NCBI GenBank assembly: GCA_910584685.1
Contig: CAJUAO010000004.1
Location: 1-64,000 of the forward strand
Direction: 5' to 3'
DNA: 64,000 bases
Source: an uncultured Lachnospiraceae bacterium
GTDB taxonomy: Bacteria > Bacillota > Clostridia > Lachnospirales > Lachnospiraceae
The position numbers were made by a program, and so were the translations under genes. The first letter of the stretch is position 1. Every line of letters starts with the position of its first letter. Below the pieces are notes generated by a model. That model worked only from the letters and a program-made list of their open reading frames with translations, did no database searches and was not told the DNA's origin. Positions 34,606 to 43,924 of this stretch are shown here, one piece after another.

Positions 34606-35409
34606 TTAATTTTTAATTTTATAATCAAGTCGGATTTTGTCGGCTATAAGGGCAATAAATTCGGAATTTGTCGGCTTTCCCTTTCCCATGTGAATAGTAT
34701 ATCCAAACAATTCTTCTATGGTTTCCATCTTTCCACGGCTCCACGCCACCTCTATGGCATGTCTTATGGCTCTTTCCACTCTGCTTGAGGTTGTTCCATT
34801 TTTCTTTGCTATGGTAGGGTACAATATTTTTGTTATGGAATTTAACATTTCCATATCGTTAACGCTCATCATTATTGCGTCTCTAAGGTACTGATAGCCC
34901 TTTATGTGAGCCGGCACGCCTACCTCGTGTATAATGCCTGTCACATCATTCTCAAGGTTTCTCTCTATATAATCTATTTTTGTCTCGTTTGGATTAACCT
35001 TTCTTCCGTCATGAAGCTTTCTTGTACTGCTTCCCTTTATGCTTTTTATTCTGTTTAATACTATTTCACAGTCAAAGGGCTTCATTATATAATAGTTTGC
35101 CCCCTTGTTAAAGGCGTCCTCTGTAATTGCCTCCTGGCCTATTGCGCTCATAATCACAAAAGACGGTCTTTTATCTATGGTCTTATCTGAATTTATCTTG
35201 TCCATTACTGTAAGTCCGTCCAGCTTCGGCATTATAATATCAAGCAAAACAACGTCAGGCTTTTCCTTTTTTATAATGCTTATTGCCTCCTCCCCGTTTT
35301 TTGCCTTTCCTACCACATTTATTTCATTGTCGCTGCCAAGCATATCCTCAAGAATTTTTACTATTCTCTCATTATCGTCAGCTATAGCCACGTTAATCAC
35401 GCTATCCAT
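34606..35409 (-). CDS. spo0A: Sporulation master regulator Spo0A
   Basis: A 267-residue response regulator that starts sporulation when phosphorylated. The receiver has VAIADDN (D10-D11), the phosphorylated Asp in VVLLDIIMPKLDG (about 55) and the switch lysine in YIMKPF (about 105). The C-terminal DNA-binding domain has the recognition helix SRVERAIRHAIEVAW (about 213-227). The frame is open 27 codons upstream, but GGAGG lies 8 bases before ATG 35409. In relatives spoIVB is directly upstream; here 5 kb of other genes separate them. Confidence 0.97.
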   Translation of the reverse strand: MDSVINVAIADDNERIVKILEDMLGSDNEINVVGKAKNGEEAISIIKKEKPDVVLLDIIMPKLDGLTVMDKINSDKTIDKRPSFVIMSAIGQEAITEDAFNKGANYYIMKPFDCEIVLNRIKSIKGSSTRKLHDGRKVNPNETKIDYIERNLENDVTGIIHEVGVPAHIKGYQYLRDAIMMSVNDMEMLNSITKILYPTIAKKNGTTSSRVERAIRHAIEVAWSRGKMETIEELFGYTIHMGKGKPTNSEFIALIADKIRLDYKIKN

Positions 35410-35571
35410 TTTATTTTCCTCCATCCTGCTTTTATACAATGTCGTTTTTAGTATTTTCTTTACGAAAATAATGATAATGTGTATATACAAAGAACAGGTA
35501 AAAGGAAAGTAAAAAATATGTAAAAATGGCGCAGCACAAAATACTTAAATAACTGATTTTTCCAGCATAAT

Positions 35572-36483
35572 TCAGCGCAGCACCATACTCTTATATGTCA
35601 TCAGCTCTTCTATATATTTTTCTCCAATTACGCTAAGCCTCATTCCCTTAGGCTTAACATAGCCTATAGTCATGACTTCGTCTGTATCAAGAGGAACAGC
35701 CATATAATTGTCCCCGTTTAACTCCTTACTTATAATTCCCGAACAAAGCGTAAAGCCGTTTACTCCTATCATCAGATTAAGCATTGTAGCCCTGTCGTTA
35801 ACCTTAATTGTACGCTTATAGGGAAAATCCGTAAACATTTCCTCAGACAGATACAGTGAATTATTTTTTCCCTGTTCAAAGGCAAGACACGGATAATCCA
35901 AAAGCTCCTCCATTGTTATAATTTTATTATGTGCAAGAGGGTGTCCGTTCCAAAGATATGCGTAAATATGACAATCAAACAGGGAAACAAACTCAAGATT
36001 ATTATCCTGAAGGCATTTATTTAAAAAACGCTCGTTAAACTGATTCTTAAAAAGCACTCCCAATTCGCTTATAAAATTTTTTACATTTTCTATGACCTCA
36101 TATGTTTTTGTCTCATATACGGCAAACTCATATTCTCCTGTGTCAAATTTCTTTACAATCTCCACAAATGCCTTTACAGCAAAGGAATAATGCTGCATGG
36201 AAACGCTGAATTTCTTTTTTCCCGTTTCCTTTTCCACAAATCTTTCCCACATATATTTATACTGCTCCAAAAGCTGTCTTCCATAAGCAAGAAACTCGTT
36301 TCCGGCATCTGTAACCGTCACTCCCCTGTTGTTTCTTATGAATATCTCCATATTCAATTCATCTTCAAGCTCTCTTACTGCATTTGAAAGGCTGGGCTGG
36401 GACATAAAAAGCTTCTCCGCCGCCTTATTCATGGAATTGCATTCCGCTACGGTTACCGCATAGCGTATCTGCTGTATAGTCAT
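35572..36483 (-). CDS. LysR family transcriptional regulator
   Basis: A 303-residue LysR-type regulator with an N-terminal winged helix-turn-helix (NSMNKAAEKLFMSQPSLSNAV, positions about 16-36) and a periplasmic-binding-type effector domain (about 90-295). It is on the same strand as and 74 bp downstream of the ABC ATPase. LysR regulators usually control adjacent genes; whether this one serves the bacteriocin-like operon is inference. It may have arrived with it. AAGGAG precedes the ATG. Confidence 0.88.
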   Translation of the reverse strand: MTIQQIRYAVTVAECNSMNKAAEKLFMSQPSLSNAVRELEDELNMEIFIRNNRGVTVTDAGNEFLAYGRQLLEQYKYMWERFVEKETGKKKFSVSMQHYSFAVKAFVEIVKKFDTGEYEFAVYETKTYEVIENVKNFISELGVLFKNQFNERFLNKCLQDNNLEFVSLFDCHIYAYLWNGHPLAHNKIITMEELLDYPCLAFEQGKNNSLYLSEEMFTDFPYKRTIKVNDRATMLNLMIGVNGFTLCSGIISKELNGDNYMAVPLDTDEVMTIGYVKPKGMRLSVIGEKYIEELMTYKSMVLR

Positions 36484-36557
36484 TCTTTCTCTCCTTATTT
36501 TATCAAATTAAAATATTATTGCTGACTATTATATTTTATTCCATATATACTTCATTT

Positions 36558-37178
36558 TCAAGTAATGTTTTCCAGCCTTATTATACGCTTTTCCCTCTCT
36601 ATAATCCTATCGTCATGGGTTACAAGCACTACTGTTTTTCCCATATCATTCAGCATATGCATTAACTTAAGAATATTGCCTCCGTTAGCTTTGTCTAAGG
36701 AGCCTGTCGGCTCGTCGGCTAAAATAATATCGCATTTTTTAAAAAGAAGCCTTGCAACTGCAACCCTTTGCTGCTCTCCTCCTGAAAGTTTATATACCTT
36801 TTCATTTTCCTTATCCTTTAGTCCTACCTTTTCCAAGGCTTCACCTACCGTAATTCCTGTTCTGGCTTTTTTTTGAACCAGTTCAATATTTTCCTTAACG
36901 GTTTTATTCTCTAAAATAGCAAAATTTTGAAACAAAAAGCCAACCTTTGTAAGGTAATAATCCTTTTTTGGTCTTTTTTTTGATATATCCGCGCCGTCTA
37001 TTACAAGACTTCCCTCATCTATTCTTTCCAAACCCCCGATTATATTTAACAACGTTGTTTTTCCGCAGCCGCTGGGACCGCTGAAAACCACAAATTCTCC
37101 CTTTTCTATATTTAAATCCAAATCCTTAAAAATAATATGGTCCCCAAAGGCCTTTGATAATTTTTTTATCTCTATCAT
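36558..37178 (-). CDS. ABC transporter ATPase (lactococcin-972-group export type)
   Basis: A 206-residue single ABC cassette of the MacB/LolD-like export type: Walker A GPSGCGKTT (34-42), signature LSGGEQQRVAVAR (about 130) and Walker B ILADEPTGS (about 156). Its ATG overlaps the stop of the large membrane protein by four bases (ATGA), so the two form one unit. In lactococcin-972-type loci this pairing is taken as exporter or immunity. The family label is from order and size, not from a search. Confidence 0.82.
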   Translation of the reverse strand: MIEIKKLSKAFGDHIIFKDLDLNIEKGEFVVFSGPSGCGKTTLLNIIGGLERIDEGSLVIDGADISKKRPKKDYYLTKVGFLFQNFAILENKTVKENIELVQKKARTGITVGEALEKVGLKDKENEKVYKLSGGEQQRVAVARLLFKKCDIILADEPTGSLDKANGGNILKLMHMLNDMGKTVVLVTHDDRIIEREKRIIRLENIT

Positions 37179-39142
37179 AAATTCACACCCTTTAAAATCT
37201 TTATAGTATTTGCTCTCTCAAGCCTGCCGACAAATAAAAGCATAATAAGTATTTCTATTATTCCAATGATTATCCCCACAATAAGACCGGCGTGCCAGTC
37301 CGTAACCTTATACATAAGGGCAAGTATTTCTGTTATTGCTATGCCAATACAGTCTGACACAAGCATTAATATTATCAGCGCTTTATTTTTTGCAAACATT
37401 CCATAGCCTAAGGTTTTCTTTACTGCAAGTTCCAAAGAATTTACCGAATATTCCAGCTTAAGTACAGAAAACACTATGGACGCCTCCAGCGCCATAAGCA
37501 ATACGCTTATCCATGAATTTACAAGCAGCCTTCTGTCTATATTTCCCTTATGATAATCATAACATTCCTTAACGTTTTCACTGTATATATAAATGTGCTT
37601 ACTCCTTAGGTTATACTCCTTTTCAAGCTCTGTTATATCAGAAACGTCAAGCTTAAACATAACATAATCAATTATAGACGTTACATTTTCAAGCTTTTCT
37701 GCTTTAGTTGGAAAAAAATTATTGTCCACGGTAATATATATAATTATGGGATTTATTTCATATCCTGTTTTTTCCTCGTAATCTTCATGAACATTCAGTA
37801 CTTTTTTATTACCTGAATATTTTATAAGTTCATACTTCTCCTCCTCAAAGCCGCTGTATAAGTTTAAGGCTAAGGAGTGGGACGCCTGTTCCCCTATATA
37901 GTCCCTGTCCTCCCACCATGCTTCAGGTATAAGTATATGCACCCCCAAATCATAGTCAAAACTTTTCACTTCATTAAATTCCTCTAAAACCTTATCGGCA
38001 TTATCATTCACTACAATATATTTTCTGTCTGTATCGTCATGGCATAAAATTGTATTTAGCGCTGCCCTGTCGCTTCTGTATGCATTGTAAAGTATGGCAG
38101 CCTGTCTGTTCATATATTCTTCAGTATCTTCATTATGTCTTTTTCCTATGTCAAACTGCTCTTTTATGTATGAGTAATCATCAAAGTCATTTATAATTTT
38201 TTCCTGTTTTTTAAATTCCACACTGTCTATTATAGTATATACATTTGCAGAAACCATAATTATAGCTACTATAATGGTAAAAATTTTTACTATATACAGA
38301 TTTCCCCTTATGCCCTCATCTATGCTTTGTCCTGACAATGCCTTTTTAAAATCCACCTTAAAAAATGTAGCATATGCAAATGAATTTACAATTAAAAATA
38401 TTATAAAACATATAATAAACTCCTTCATTCTAAATTCAAAGGAAATATATTTTCTTAAGGCATATGTTACCGTTCCTAAAGCTGTTATATAAAATATCAT
38501 ATCCTTAATTACATTATTTATATAGCTTTTCCATATACCGCCTCCAAGACTTGCCCTTATATTTATTTCCTTTTTTTGACAGCCTGCGTCAAAGCAGGTC
38601 AGCATAACCATAAAACCAAATATCCCCGCCCATATAAGCCATTGGAGAAGCTCTGATATATATCCTGACTCCTTCTTTAAATTATAATTTCCCTCATACA
38701 TTCTAAGGAGTCTTGTAACATTTTCAGCCTCCTCCTCGGTTCCTGTTATGTAAAACTTTTCATTATATATGTTATCATCGCTTAATTGAAATTCTTCATA
38801 CTTCACGCTTATATTTCCTGAAATAAGGCTGCTATAGCTGCCCTCCAAAATACTGTTTTCCTCAAGTGTTTTTCTTGCGGCGTCAGATGCGTATATCTTA
38901 ATTTCCCTTTCATTTATATTGTTCTGCCTGCCATACACGGAATAAACTCCCACGCCGCAGCCCTCTGCGCTCATAAGAAGATGTTCATAAAAGCCTGAGC
39001 GGTCTTCTCCTGACACGTATTCATTTATAATAAGGTAGTTTCGTGTCATAAATGTATCAAGCTCCTTTTGATACATCTCAGAATTCAGGAATATAACTAA
39101 AAGGAGCATAAAGAGAGAAAGAATATATTTTACTTTTTTCAT
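37175..39142 (-). CDS. Bacteriocin-associated integral membrane protein (DUF1430/FtsX-like)
   Basis: A 655-residue membrane protein: one N-terminal helix (about 5-22), an extracytoplasmic part (about 25-160), helices near 162-182, 210-230, 238-260 and 285-305, a second large extracytoplasmic domain (about 310-545), then helices near 550, 590-610 and 620-645. This FtsX/MacB-like layout is that of the DUF1430 family found beside lactococcin-972-like peptides and proposed as immunity proteins. It works with the ABC ATPase, whose gene it overlaps. Lower sequence conservation makes the family call moderate. Confidence 0.7.
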   Translation of the reverse strand: MKKVKYILSLFMLLLVIFLNSEMYQKELDTFMTRNYLIINEYVSGEDRSGFYEHLLMSAEGCGVGVYSVYGRQNNINEREIKIYASDAARKTLEENSILEGSYSSLISGNISVKYEEFQLSDDNIYNEKFYITGTEEEAENVTRLLRMYEGNYNLKKESGYISELLQWLIWAGIFGFMVMLTCFDAGCQKKEINIRASLGGGIWKSYINNVIKDMIFYITALGTVTYALRKYISFEFRMKEFIICFIIFLIVNSFAYATFFKVDFKKALSGQSIDEGIRGNLYIVKIFTIIVAIIMVSANVYTIIDSVEFKKQEKIINDFDDYSYIKEQFDIGKRHNEDTEEYMNRQAAILYNAYRSDRAALNTILCHDDTDRKYIVVNDNADKVLEEFNEVKSFDYDLGVHILIPEAWWEDRDYIGEQASHSLALNLYSGFEEEKYELIKYSGNKKVLNVHEDYEEKTGYEINPIIIYITVDNNFFPTKAEKLENVTSIIDYVMFKLDVSDITELEKEYNLRSKHIYIYSENVKECYDYHKGNIDRRLLVNSWISVLLMALEASIVFSVLKLEYSVNSLELAVKKTLGYGMFAKNKALIILMLVSDCIGIAITEILALMYKVTDWHAGLIVGIIIGIIEILIMLLFVGRLERANTIKILKGVNL

Positions 39143-39193
39143 ACCTTAAATCCTTTTCTGTGTGATTTTTTACTTTTATTAATCATGCCTCTA

Positions 39194-39826
39194 TTAATTT
39201 ATATTCAGCTCAAGGTCAAATAAATCATTTGCATACTTAATCAGTTCCATCATATCATCATAGTTTTCATTATATAGCTCCTGAGATCTTAGCGTATATT
39301 CCTCATAATTAATATAATCATCTTCGTCTATGATAGGTTTCATATTATCATCAAGATTAACCTGATATGATTCAAATCCTCCATATTCAATATAATCCTC
39401 TTCAAAGCAATCATATTGAATACCAAACTTATATCCACCGAAAAGCTTAGGCCAAATATAAAATACCATATTTGGTTTTATTTTAGTATTTTCAATATCT
39501 ATGTATTCTCCGTCTTTATTAAAAGGTATTCCGGTTTCACTATCATAACCAACAGCATCCCCCGCTTTGCTGACACGAAGGAAACCTCCGCCTGAAAGCT
39601 GTGGATACGTAGGGGTTTTTATGCTTACTCCAAAATCCTTATCACTTAATGTATATCTTTTTCCAAGCCCCTCCAAGTCGTCTACAACCATTTCATTTCC
39701 AAGTTTCCCCTTGTATCCCTCATATTTTCCCCATACAAATACAAACCAGATAATATTTATAACTAAAAACACCCCAAATACAATGGAGGCAAAGATTATA
39801 AGCTTCTTTTTTATAGACATATTCAT
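39194..39826 (-). CDS. Membrane-anchored extracellular protein, unknown family
   Basis: A 210-residue protein with an N-terminal membrane helix (about 8-30) and an acidic, Tyr-rich extracellular part (about 35-210; EEDYIEYGGFESY near 144). No cysteine pair or catalytic motif is apparent beyond one Cys. It lies between the small secreted protein (42 bp) and the large membrane protein (51 bp) in the same direction, so it is probably part of the bacteriocin-like operon. AAAGGAG could serve either ATG 39826 or 39820. Not recognised; an immunity or maturation partner is conceivable. Confidence 0.65.
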   Translation of the reverse strand: MNMSIKKKLIIFASIVFGVFLVINIIWFVFVWGKYEGYKGKLGNEMVVDDLEGLGKRYTLSDKDFGVSIKTPTYPQLSGGGFLRVSKAGDAVGYDSETGIPFNKDGEYIDIENTKIKPNMVFYIWPKLFGGYKFGIQYDCFEEDYIEYGGFESYQVNLDDNMKPIIDEDDYINYEEYTLRSQELYNENYDDMMELIKYANDLFDLELNIN

Positions 39827-39868
39827 TTCTCTCCTTTATGCTCTTAATTTATTACTTTTAATTACACA

Positions 39869-40309
39869 TTACTTTTCATGTGTATCATATATTGTTTTAG
39901 TATGCCGTCCATCTTCTTTTTCCATCCAAATCCTATATGTAACATCTATAGAATTATTTTTATGATGAACTTCCTCTTTAGAATACTTCCATGCATTTGC
40001 TGTTCCTGCTCCATATGTTCCTTTACTGTTTGTTAAAGATGCCTGTGTCTGTCCCGTATATCCCTGTGTCCATACATAATCCTCATCCCAAGCAAATGTT
40101 TCATATCCATAAATCATTCTTGCAACATTATTCTGTAGACTTGGTTCTTCATTTTTTTTACAATAATAAATTGTATTTTCCCAGTCAGTAGAAAAGTTTT
40201 TGTCTGTTGCACTTTTAGTAACCTCCTTTGTGATTGACGCCTCTGCCTCAAGCTGCATACCCAGTAAGCTTAAAACCACCGTTCCGATTGCTATAATTTC
40301 CTTTCTCAT
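39869..40309 (-). CDS. Small secreted protein, lactococcin-972-like bacteriocin precursor candidate
   Basis: A 146-residue protein with a signal peptide (1-24, likely cut after EAEA). The mature part holds DYVWTQGYTGQTQASLTNSKG and GAGTANAWKYSKEEVHHKN segments; the Trp, Gly, Tyr and Ser/Asn pattern recalls lactococcin 972, which is exported by the Sec route and blocks septum formation. The usual precursor is about 90-120 residues, so it is longer, and the similarity is partial. First gene of the operon; AAGGAG precedes the ATG. An unrelated exported protein remains possible. Confidence 0.55.
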   Translation of the reverse strand: MRKEIIAIGTVVLSLLGMQLEAEASITKEVTKSATDKNFSTDWENTIYYCKKNEEPSLQNNVARMIYGYETFAWDEDYVWTQGYTGQTQASLTNSKGTYGAGTANAWKYSKEEVHHKNNSIDVTYRIWMEKEDGRHTKTIYDTHEK

Positions 40310-40742
40310 TTTTAAATCTCTCCTTTTTTAATTCTATTTGATAAAAAATCAGTTAATTCTATTTATAGTATTTTATTATTCTAACTAATGTATCTTCCCT
40401 CCATTCCATCAAAAATTTTATATTTATGTCATCATAAATTTATATCATCATAATTATTTGTTTATTAGAAAATATATACTTAAAGATAACTAATTTTCAC
40501 CTACTAAAGTTTTAGATTACTAAAAATACATAAACTAAAACAAATGACCTTAATATTTTTCCTTATTATCCCGTTTCTTCTTAAGTATCTTTAATATTTT
40601 ATCAGATTATTTCTTGTATTATATATCTGTACTATAACAGATTCATTTTAAAGTAATTATTTTTATTTAGTTTCCATTTTATTACACATTTTCATATGTG
40701 TCAATATTTTACAATTTTTAACTGCTGCCTTTTATCAATAAA
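40310..40742. other. Very A/T-rich gene-free stretch
   Basis: A 433-bp region with no frame of coding character on either strand and visibly richer in A/T than its neighbours. Next to the small secreted-protein gene it must hold that operon's promoter, for which several TA-rich -10-like elements are present but none has a clear -35. A short ACACAT/ATGTGT hairpin near 40684-40701 lies after the spoIVB stop. No tRNA, repeat or integrase site was seen. Confidence 0.7.
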
Positions 40743-41861
40743 CTAATGCTCCAGCATATTTTCTATAAAAATACCATACCCCCTCGTGGAATCCTTCACA
40801 AACACGTGGGTCACAGCCCCGATAAGCTTTCCATCCTGCAAGATGGGCGAGCCGCTCATACCCTGCACTATACCGTTTGTAAGCTTTAAAAGCTCCTTGT
40901 CAGTAACCTGAATAACAATTCCCTTGTTTGACTCACATTCCGTATCTATGCTTTCTATATATATTTCGTAATCCTTTACCTCCCCTGACACACATGTTCT
41001 TACATATGCCTTCCCTACATGAATGTCATATCTTCCTGCCACCTCCACAGGCTTTAAATTAAACTTTTCAATAAGCTCCTTCCCGTCTATGTTTCCGTAT
41101 ATTCCAATGCTTGTGTTTACCTTTATTTCCCCAAGTATGTTTTTATCCTCATAGCTTATAACCCCGTAAAGTCCTCCCGGCACTCCCGACTCGCCTTTTT
41201 TTATTCCCCATATGCTGGCTCCATAAAGGGTTCCTCCGGCGGCGTTTAAAAGCTCCCCTGTATCAACATCGCTTATCCCATGGCCTAAAGCTCCAAATTC
41301 ACCGTCGCTTGTAATAAACGTCATTGTTCCTATACCCTGTGAATCATCCCTTACCCAGATACCAAGCTTATATTCGCCTTCCGAAACCTGTATGGGAGAA
41401 ATTCTTATGTCAATAAGCTTGTCGTTTCTTCTTACAGTTAATATTACATCTTTATTACCATATTTATTTATAAGAAAAATAAGCTGGCTTTTTGAGCTGA
41501 CGTCTATGTCGTTTATCGCTACTATATAGTCTCCTGACTGTATTTTAGATATAGATGGCTCATAGGTTAACCCATCTGTTCCTATTATTGTTCCTGTTCC
41601 TATTACCATTACTCCGTCTGTCTCTAAATATACTCCGATAGGAAAGCCGCAGGCATACACCTCCTTCTGCTTTCCTATATCTACCTGTATGTCTAAATTT
41701 CCGTTATTTTTTCCCTCTTTCACATAATTATCCATGTAATCGCTTAAGCTTACCTTCGGCAGCCTGCTGTCAATATTTATCTTTGCATAATAAAAAAGCA
41801 AAGCCAATCCTGCTATTAAAATCATAATTAACACCCTTCTATACATTCCCTTTCTGCTCAT
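40743..41861 (-). CDS. spoIVB: SpoIVB peptidase (S55)
   Basis: A 372-residue forespore-secreted serine protease that signals sigma-K activation in the mother cell. A membrane helix (about 9-27) is followed by a PDZ domain (about 85-165) and the S55 domain with catalytic His in ALGHGISD (about 198) and Ser in GMSGSPIL (about 341). The frame is open 46 codons further up, through the terminator of the preceding gene, but GGGAGGG seven bases before ATG 41861 fixes the start. Its usual neighbour spo0A is separated from it by the bacteriocin-like operon. Confidence 0.95.
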   Translation of the reverse strand: MSRKGMYRRVLIMILIAGLALLFYYAKINIDSRLPKVSLSDYMDNYVKEGKNNGNLDIQVDIGKQKEVYACGFPIGVYLETDGVMVIGTGTIIGTDGLTYEPSISKIQSGDYIVAINDIDVSSKSQLIFLINKYGNKDVILTVRRNDKLIDIRISPIQVSEGEYKLGIWVRDDSQGIGTMTFITSDGEFGALGHGISDVDTGELLNAAGGTLYGASIWGIKKGESGVPGGLYGVISYEDKNILGEIKVNTSIGIYGNIDGKELIEKFNLKPVEVAGRYDIHVGKAYVRTCVSGEVKDYEIYIESIDTECESNKGIVIQVTDKELLKLTNGIVQGMSGSPILQDGKLIGAVTHVFVKDSTRGYGIFIENMLEH

Positions 41862-41986
41862 AGCCTGCCCTCCCAATTTTTTTAATTCAGCAGAAGAAAA
41901 GCCTTTCCCCTGCTCCTGAGCCGGGCGCCCGTATGTTTGTATGTTTCTGCTGACATATTTTCTTTGGACGCCCGTATGCATACAAA

Positions 41987-42012
41987 AAAGGATAGGCATC
42001 TGCCTATCCTTT
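41987..42012 (-). terminator. Terminator of the chemoreceptor gene
   Basis: AAAGGATAGGCA and TGCCTATCCTTT form a perfect 12-bp stem with a 2-base loop, followed on the minus strand by TTTTTTG. It separates the chemoreceptor from spoIVB. Confidence 0.92.
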
Positions 42013-42066
42013 GCTTACTTTTATTATGTATAGATATAAGGTTTTATAAACTGTATATTTTTTACA

Positions 42067-43794
42067 TTAGTTTAATTTGAAGAATGACATATCTTCATTT
42101 AACTCCTCTGCCAGCTTTTTCAAATCCTTTGCAGTATCTGCAAGCATATTTATGGTAGCGTTAAGCTCTTCCATAGACGCTGTTGTCTCCTGTGCAGATG
42201 CGGCATTTTCCTCTGATATTGCCGAAAGATTTGATATTATATCAACAATTTTATTTTTTGCATTATCGCATGATGTAGCTCTGTCATTTATAAGAGCCGT
42301 GTCATCCTTTGTGACCTGTATACCGTTACTTACAGCCTTAAAGCTTGTCTTTGTATCATCAAGCTTCTCCTGCTGCTCTGCCACAAGACCCCTTGTCTCC
42401 TTCATAGCAGAAATTGTTTTTCCTGACTCAATGGTAAGGTCATCTATAATACGCTGTATTTCACCTGCCGCATCCTCTGACTGGGCCGCAAGGTTCTGTA
42501 TTTCAGTTGCAACAACTGCAAAGCCCTTTCCTGCCTCTCCTGCTCTTGCTGATTCAATAGATGCGTTAAGAGCTAAAAGCTTTGTCTGGGTGGTAATATT
42601 TGTAATAAGGGCAGCGGCCTCGCTTATCTTTCCAACAGAGGTATTTGTCATATCTATCTGCTTTCCTATATTTTCTATTGCCTCTGTTGTCCTGTCATTT
42701 GATTCTGCCAGATGCTGCATTGTAACCATTGACGTATCTCCTGCCTGTCCCATAGTATCTGAGGCATTTGTAAGGCTTTTTACATTATCTACAATACGCT
42801 CAATCAATTCTCCTATGTTAGATACCTCCATAGACGCATCCTGTATCTCCTCTGCCTGAGATACTGCGCCCTTTGAAATATCTTCCACTGCACGGCTTAT
42901 CTCATCTGCCGCCTGGCTTGACTGGGACGCCATTTCATCAATGGTATTTCCTGACTGATAAACTGTATCTGATGATGTTTTAAGCTTTTCAACTGTATTA
43001 CGAAGCCTGTCTATAACCTCCTTCAAGGATTTTCCCATCTGTCCAATCTCGTCTTTTCTGCTAAGAACCCTGCTTTCGACAGTTATATTAAGGTCTCCCT
43101 GTGACAGCTTCTCCAGATACTTTTCAGTATTGAGAATAAGTATTGATATTCTTCTTGCAATAATAATACCTATTACGGCTGCGGCTAAAAGAGCAACAAC
43201 TCCGACAACTATAATAACCGTAATTTTCTCGGTTATATATCCCTTTATCTGTGTTCTCGGCTCTCCTGCAAAAACCATACCTACAACGGTTCCATCGCTG
43301 TTTTCAAGAGGAATATAAACGGCGCAGTAAGGCTTATTGTTTATTACAATATCCGTTGTCTCAAAAATCTCTCCGTTTCTTACCTTTTCCCAAACCTCGT
43401 CAGAAGCGTCCGTACCTATAATACGCTCTCCTGTCTCAGCGCTTACAAGGGATGTCATTCTTCTGGTTTTTCCGTAAAAAAGAGTAACGTCTGCCTCCTG
43501 TCCCTTTGTATATTCATCAATCATTTCCATATTCTTGGAAAGATTTACATCTCCCTTCCATAAATTCTCGGAAGAATCAAGCCTGTAATCTCCATCAATT
43601 CCATCAAAGCCTGCCTTAGTTGCCTGCGTCAGCAATTTCAGACCATTAATCGACATGTCGTTCATTCCGTCTATCATGCTGAAAGTAGCCATCAAAATTA
43701 TAACCATAGAGGCCAGAAATGCGGGCAATATGGCAAGCGATGCAAGCTTTATGGTAATGCCTGCCCTTTTTTTAACTTCTTTTTCATTATTCAT
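42067..43794 (-). CDS. Methyl-accepting chemotaxis protein
   Basis: A 575-residue receptor: membrane helix (about 12-35), extracytoplasmic sensor of about 150 residues (about 36-185; a single-Cache-like domain with a PYCAVYIPLENSDG motif), second helix (about 190-212), HAMP (about 215-265) and the long signalling coiled coil with the hairpin SIESARAGEAGKGFAVVATE (about 415-434). Ligand unknown. The signalling domain couples through CheW to CheA. It lies between recN and spoIVB, which are normally adjacent, and has its own terminator. Confidence 0.93.
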   Translation of the reverse strand: MNNEKEVKKRAGITIKLASLAILPAFLASMVIILMATFSMIDGMNDMSINGLKLLTQATKAGFDGIDGDYRLDSSENLWKGDVNLSKNMEMIDEYTKGQEADVTLFYGKTRRMTSLVSAETGERIIGTDASDEVWEKVRNGEIFETTDIVINNKPYCAVYIPLENSDGTVVGMVFAGEPRTQIKGYITEKITVIIVVGVVALLAAAVIGIIIARRISILILNTEKYLEKLSQGDLNITVESRVLSRKDEIGQMGKSLKEVIDRLRNTVEKLKTSSDTVYQSGNTIDEMASQSSQAADEISRAVEDISKGAVSQAEEIQDASMEVSNIGELIERIVDNVKSLTNASDTMGQAGDTSMVTMQHLAESNDRTTEAIENIGKQIDMTNTSVGKISEAAALITNITTQTKLLALNASIESARAGEAGKGFAVVATEIQNLAAQSEDAAGEIQRIIDDLTIESGKTISAMKETRGLVAEQQEKLDDTKTSFKAVSNGIQVTKDDTALINDRATSCDNAKNKIVDIISNLSAISEENAASAQETTASMEELNATINMLADTAKDLKKLAEELNEDMSFFKLN

Positions 43795-43924
43795 ATAGTC
43801 TTTCTCCTTTTTATATTTTTTATTATATATTTAAATATTTATAATTTATATAACTTATTTTATAAGCCGGATAACATAACTTTAACCCTGTTAATTATAT
43901 TTATATCTTATGTATTCCTGCCAT

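Noticed and set aside
35528..35581. Nine-base direct repeat GCGCAGCAC at the LysR 3' end and 45 bp away
   Set aside because: Could suggest an attachment-site scar at the island edge, but it is too short and one copy is inside coding sequence.
41862..41999. 46-codon upstream extension of spoIVB
   Set aside because: It runs through the chemoreceptor terminator and lacks a ribosome-binding site; the internal ATG has a strong one.
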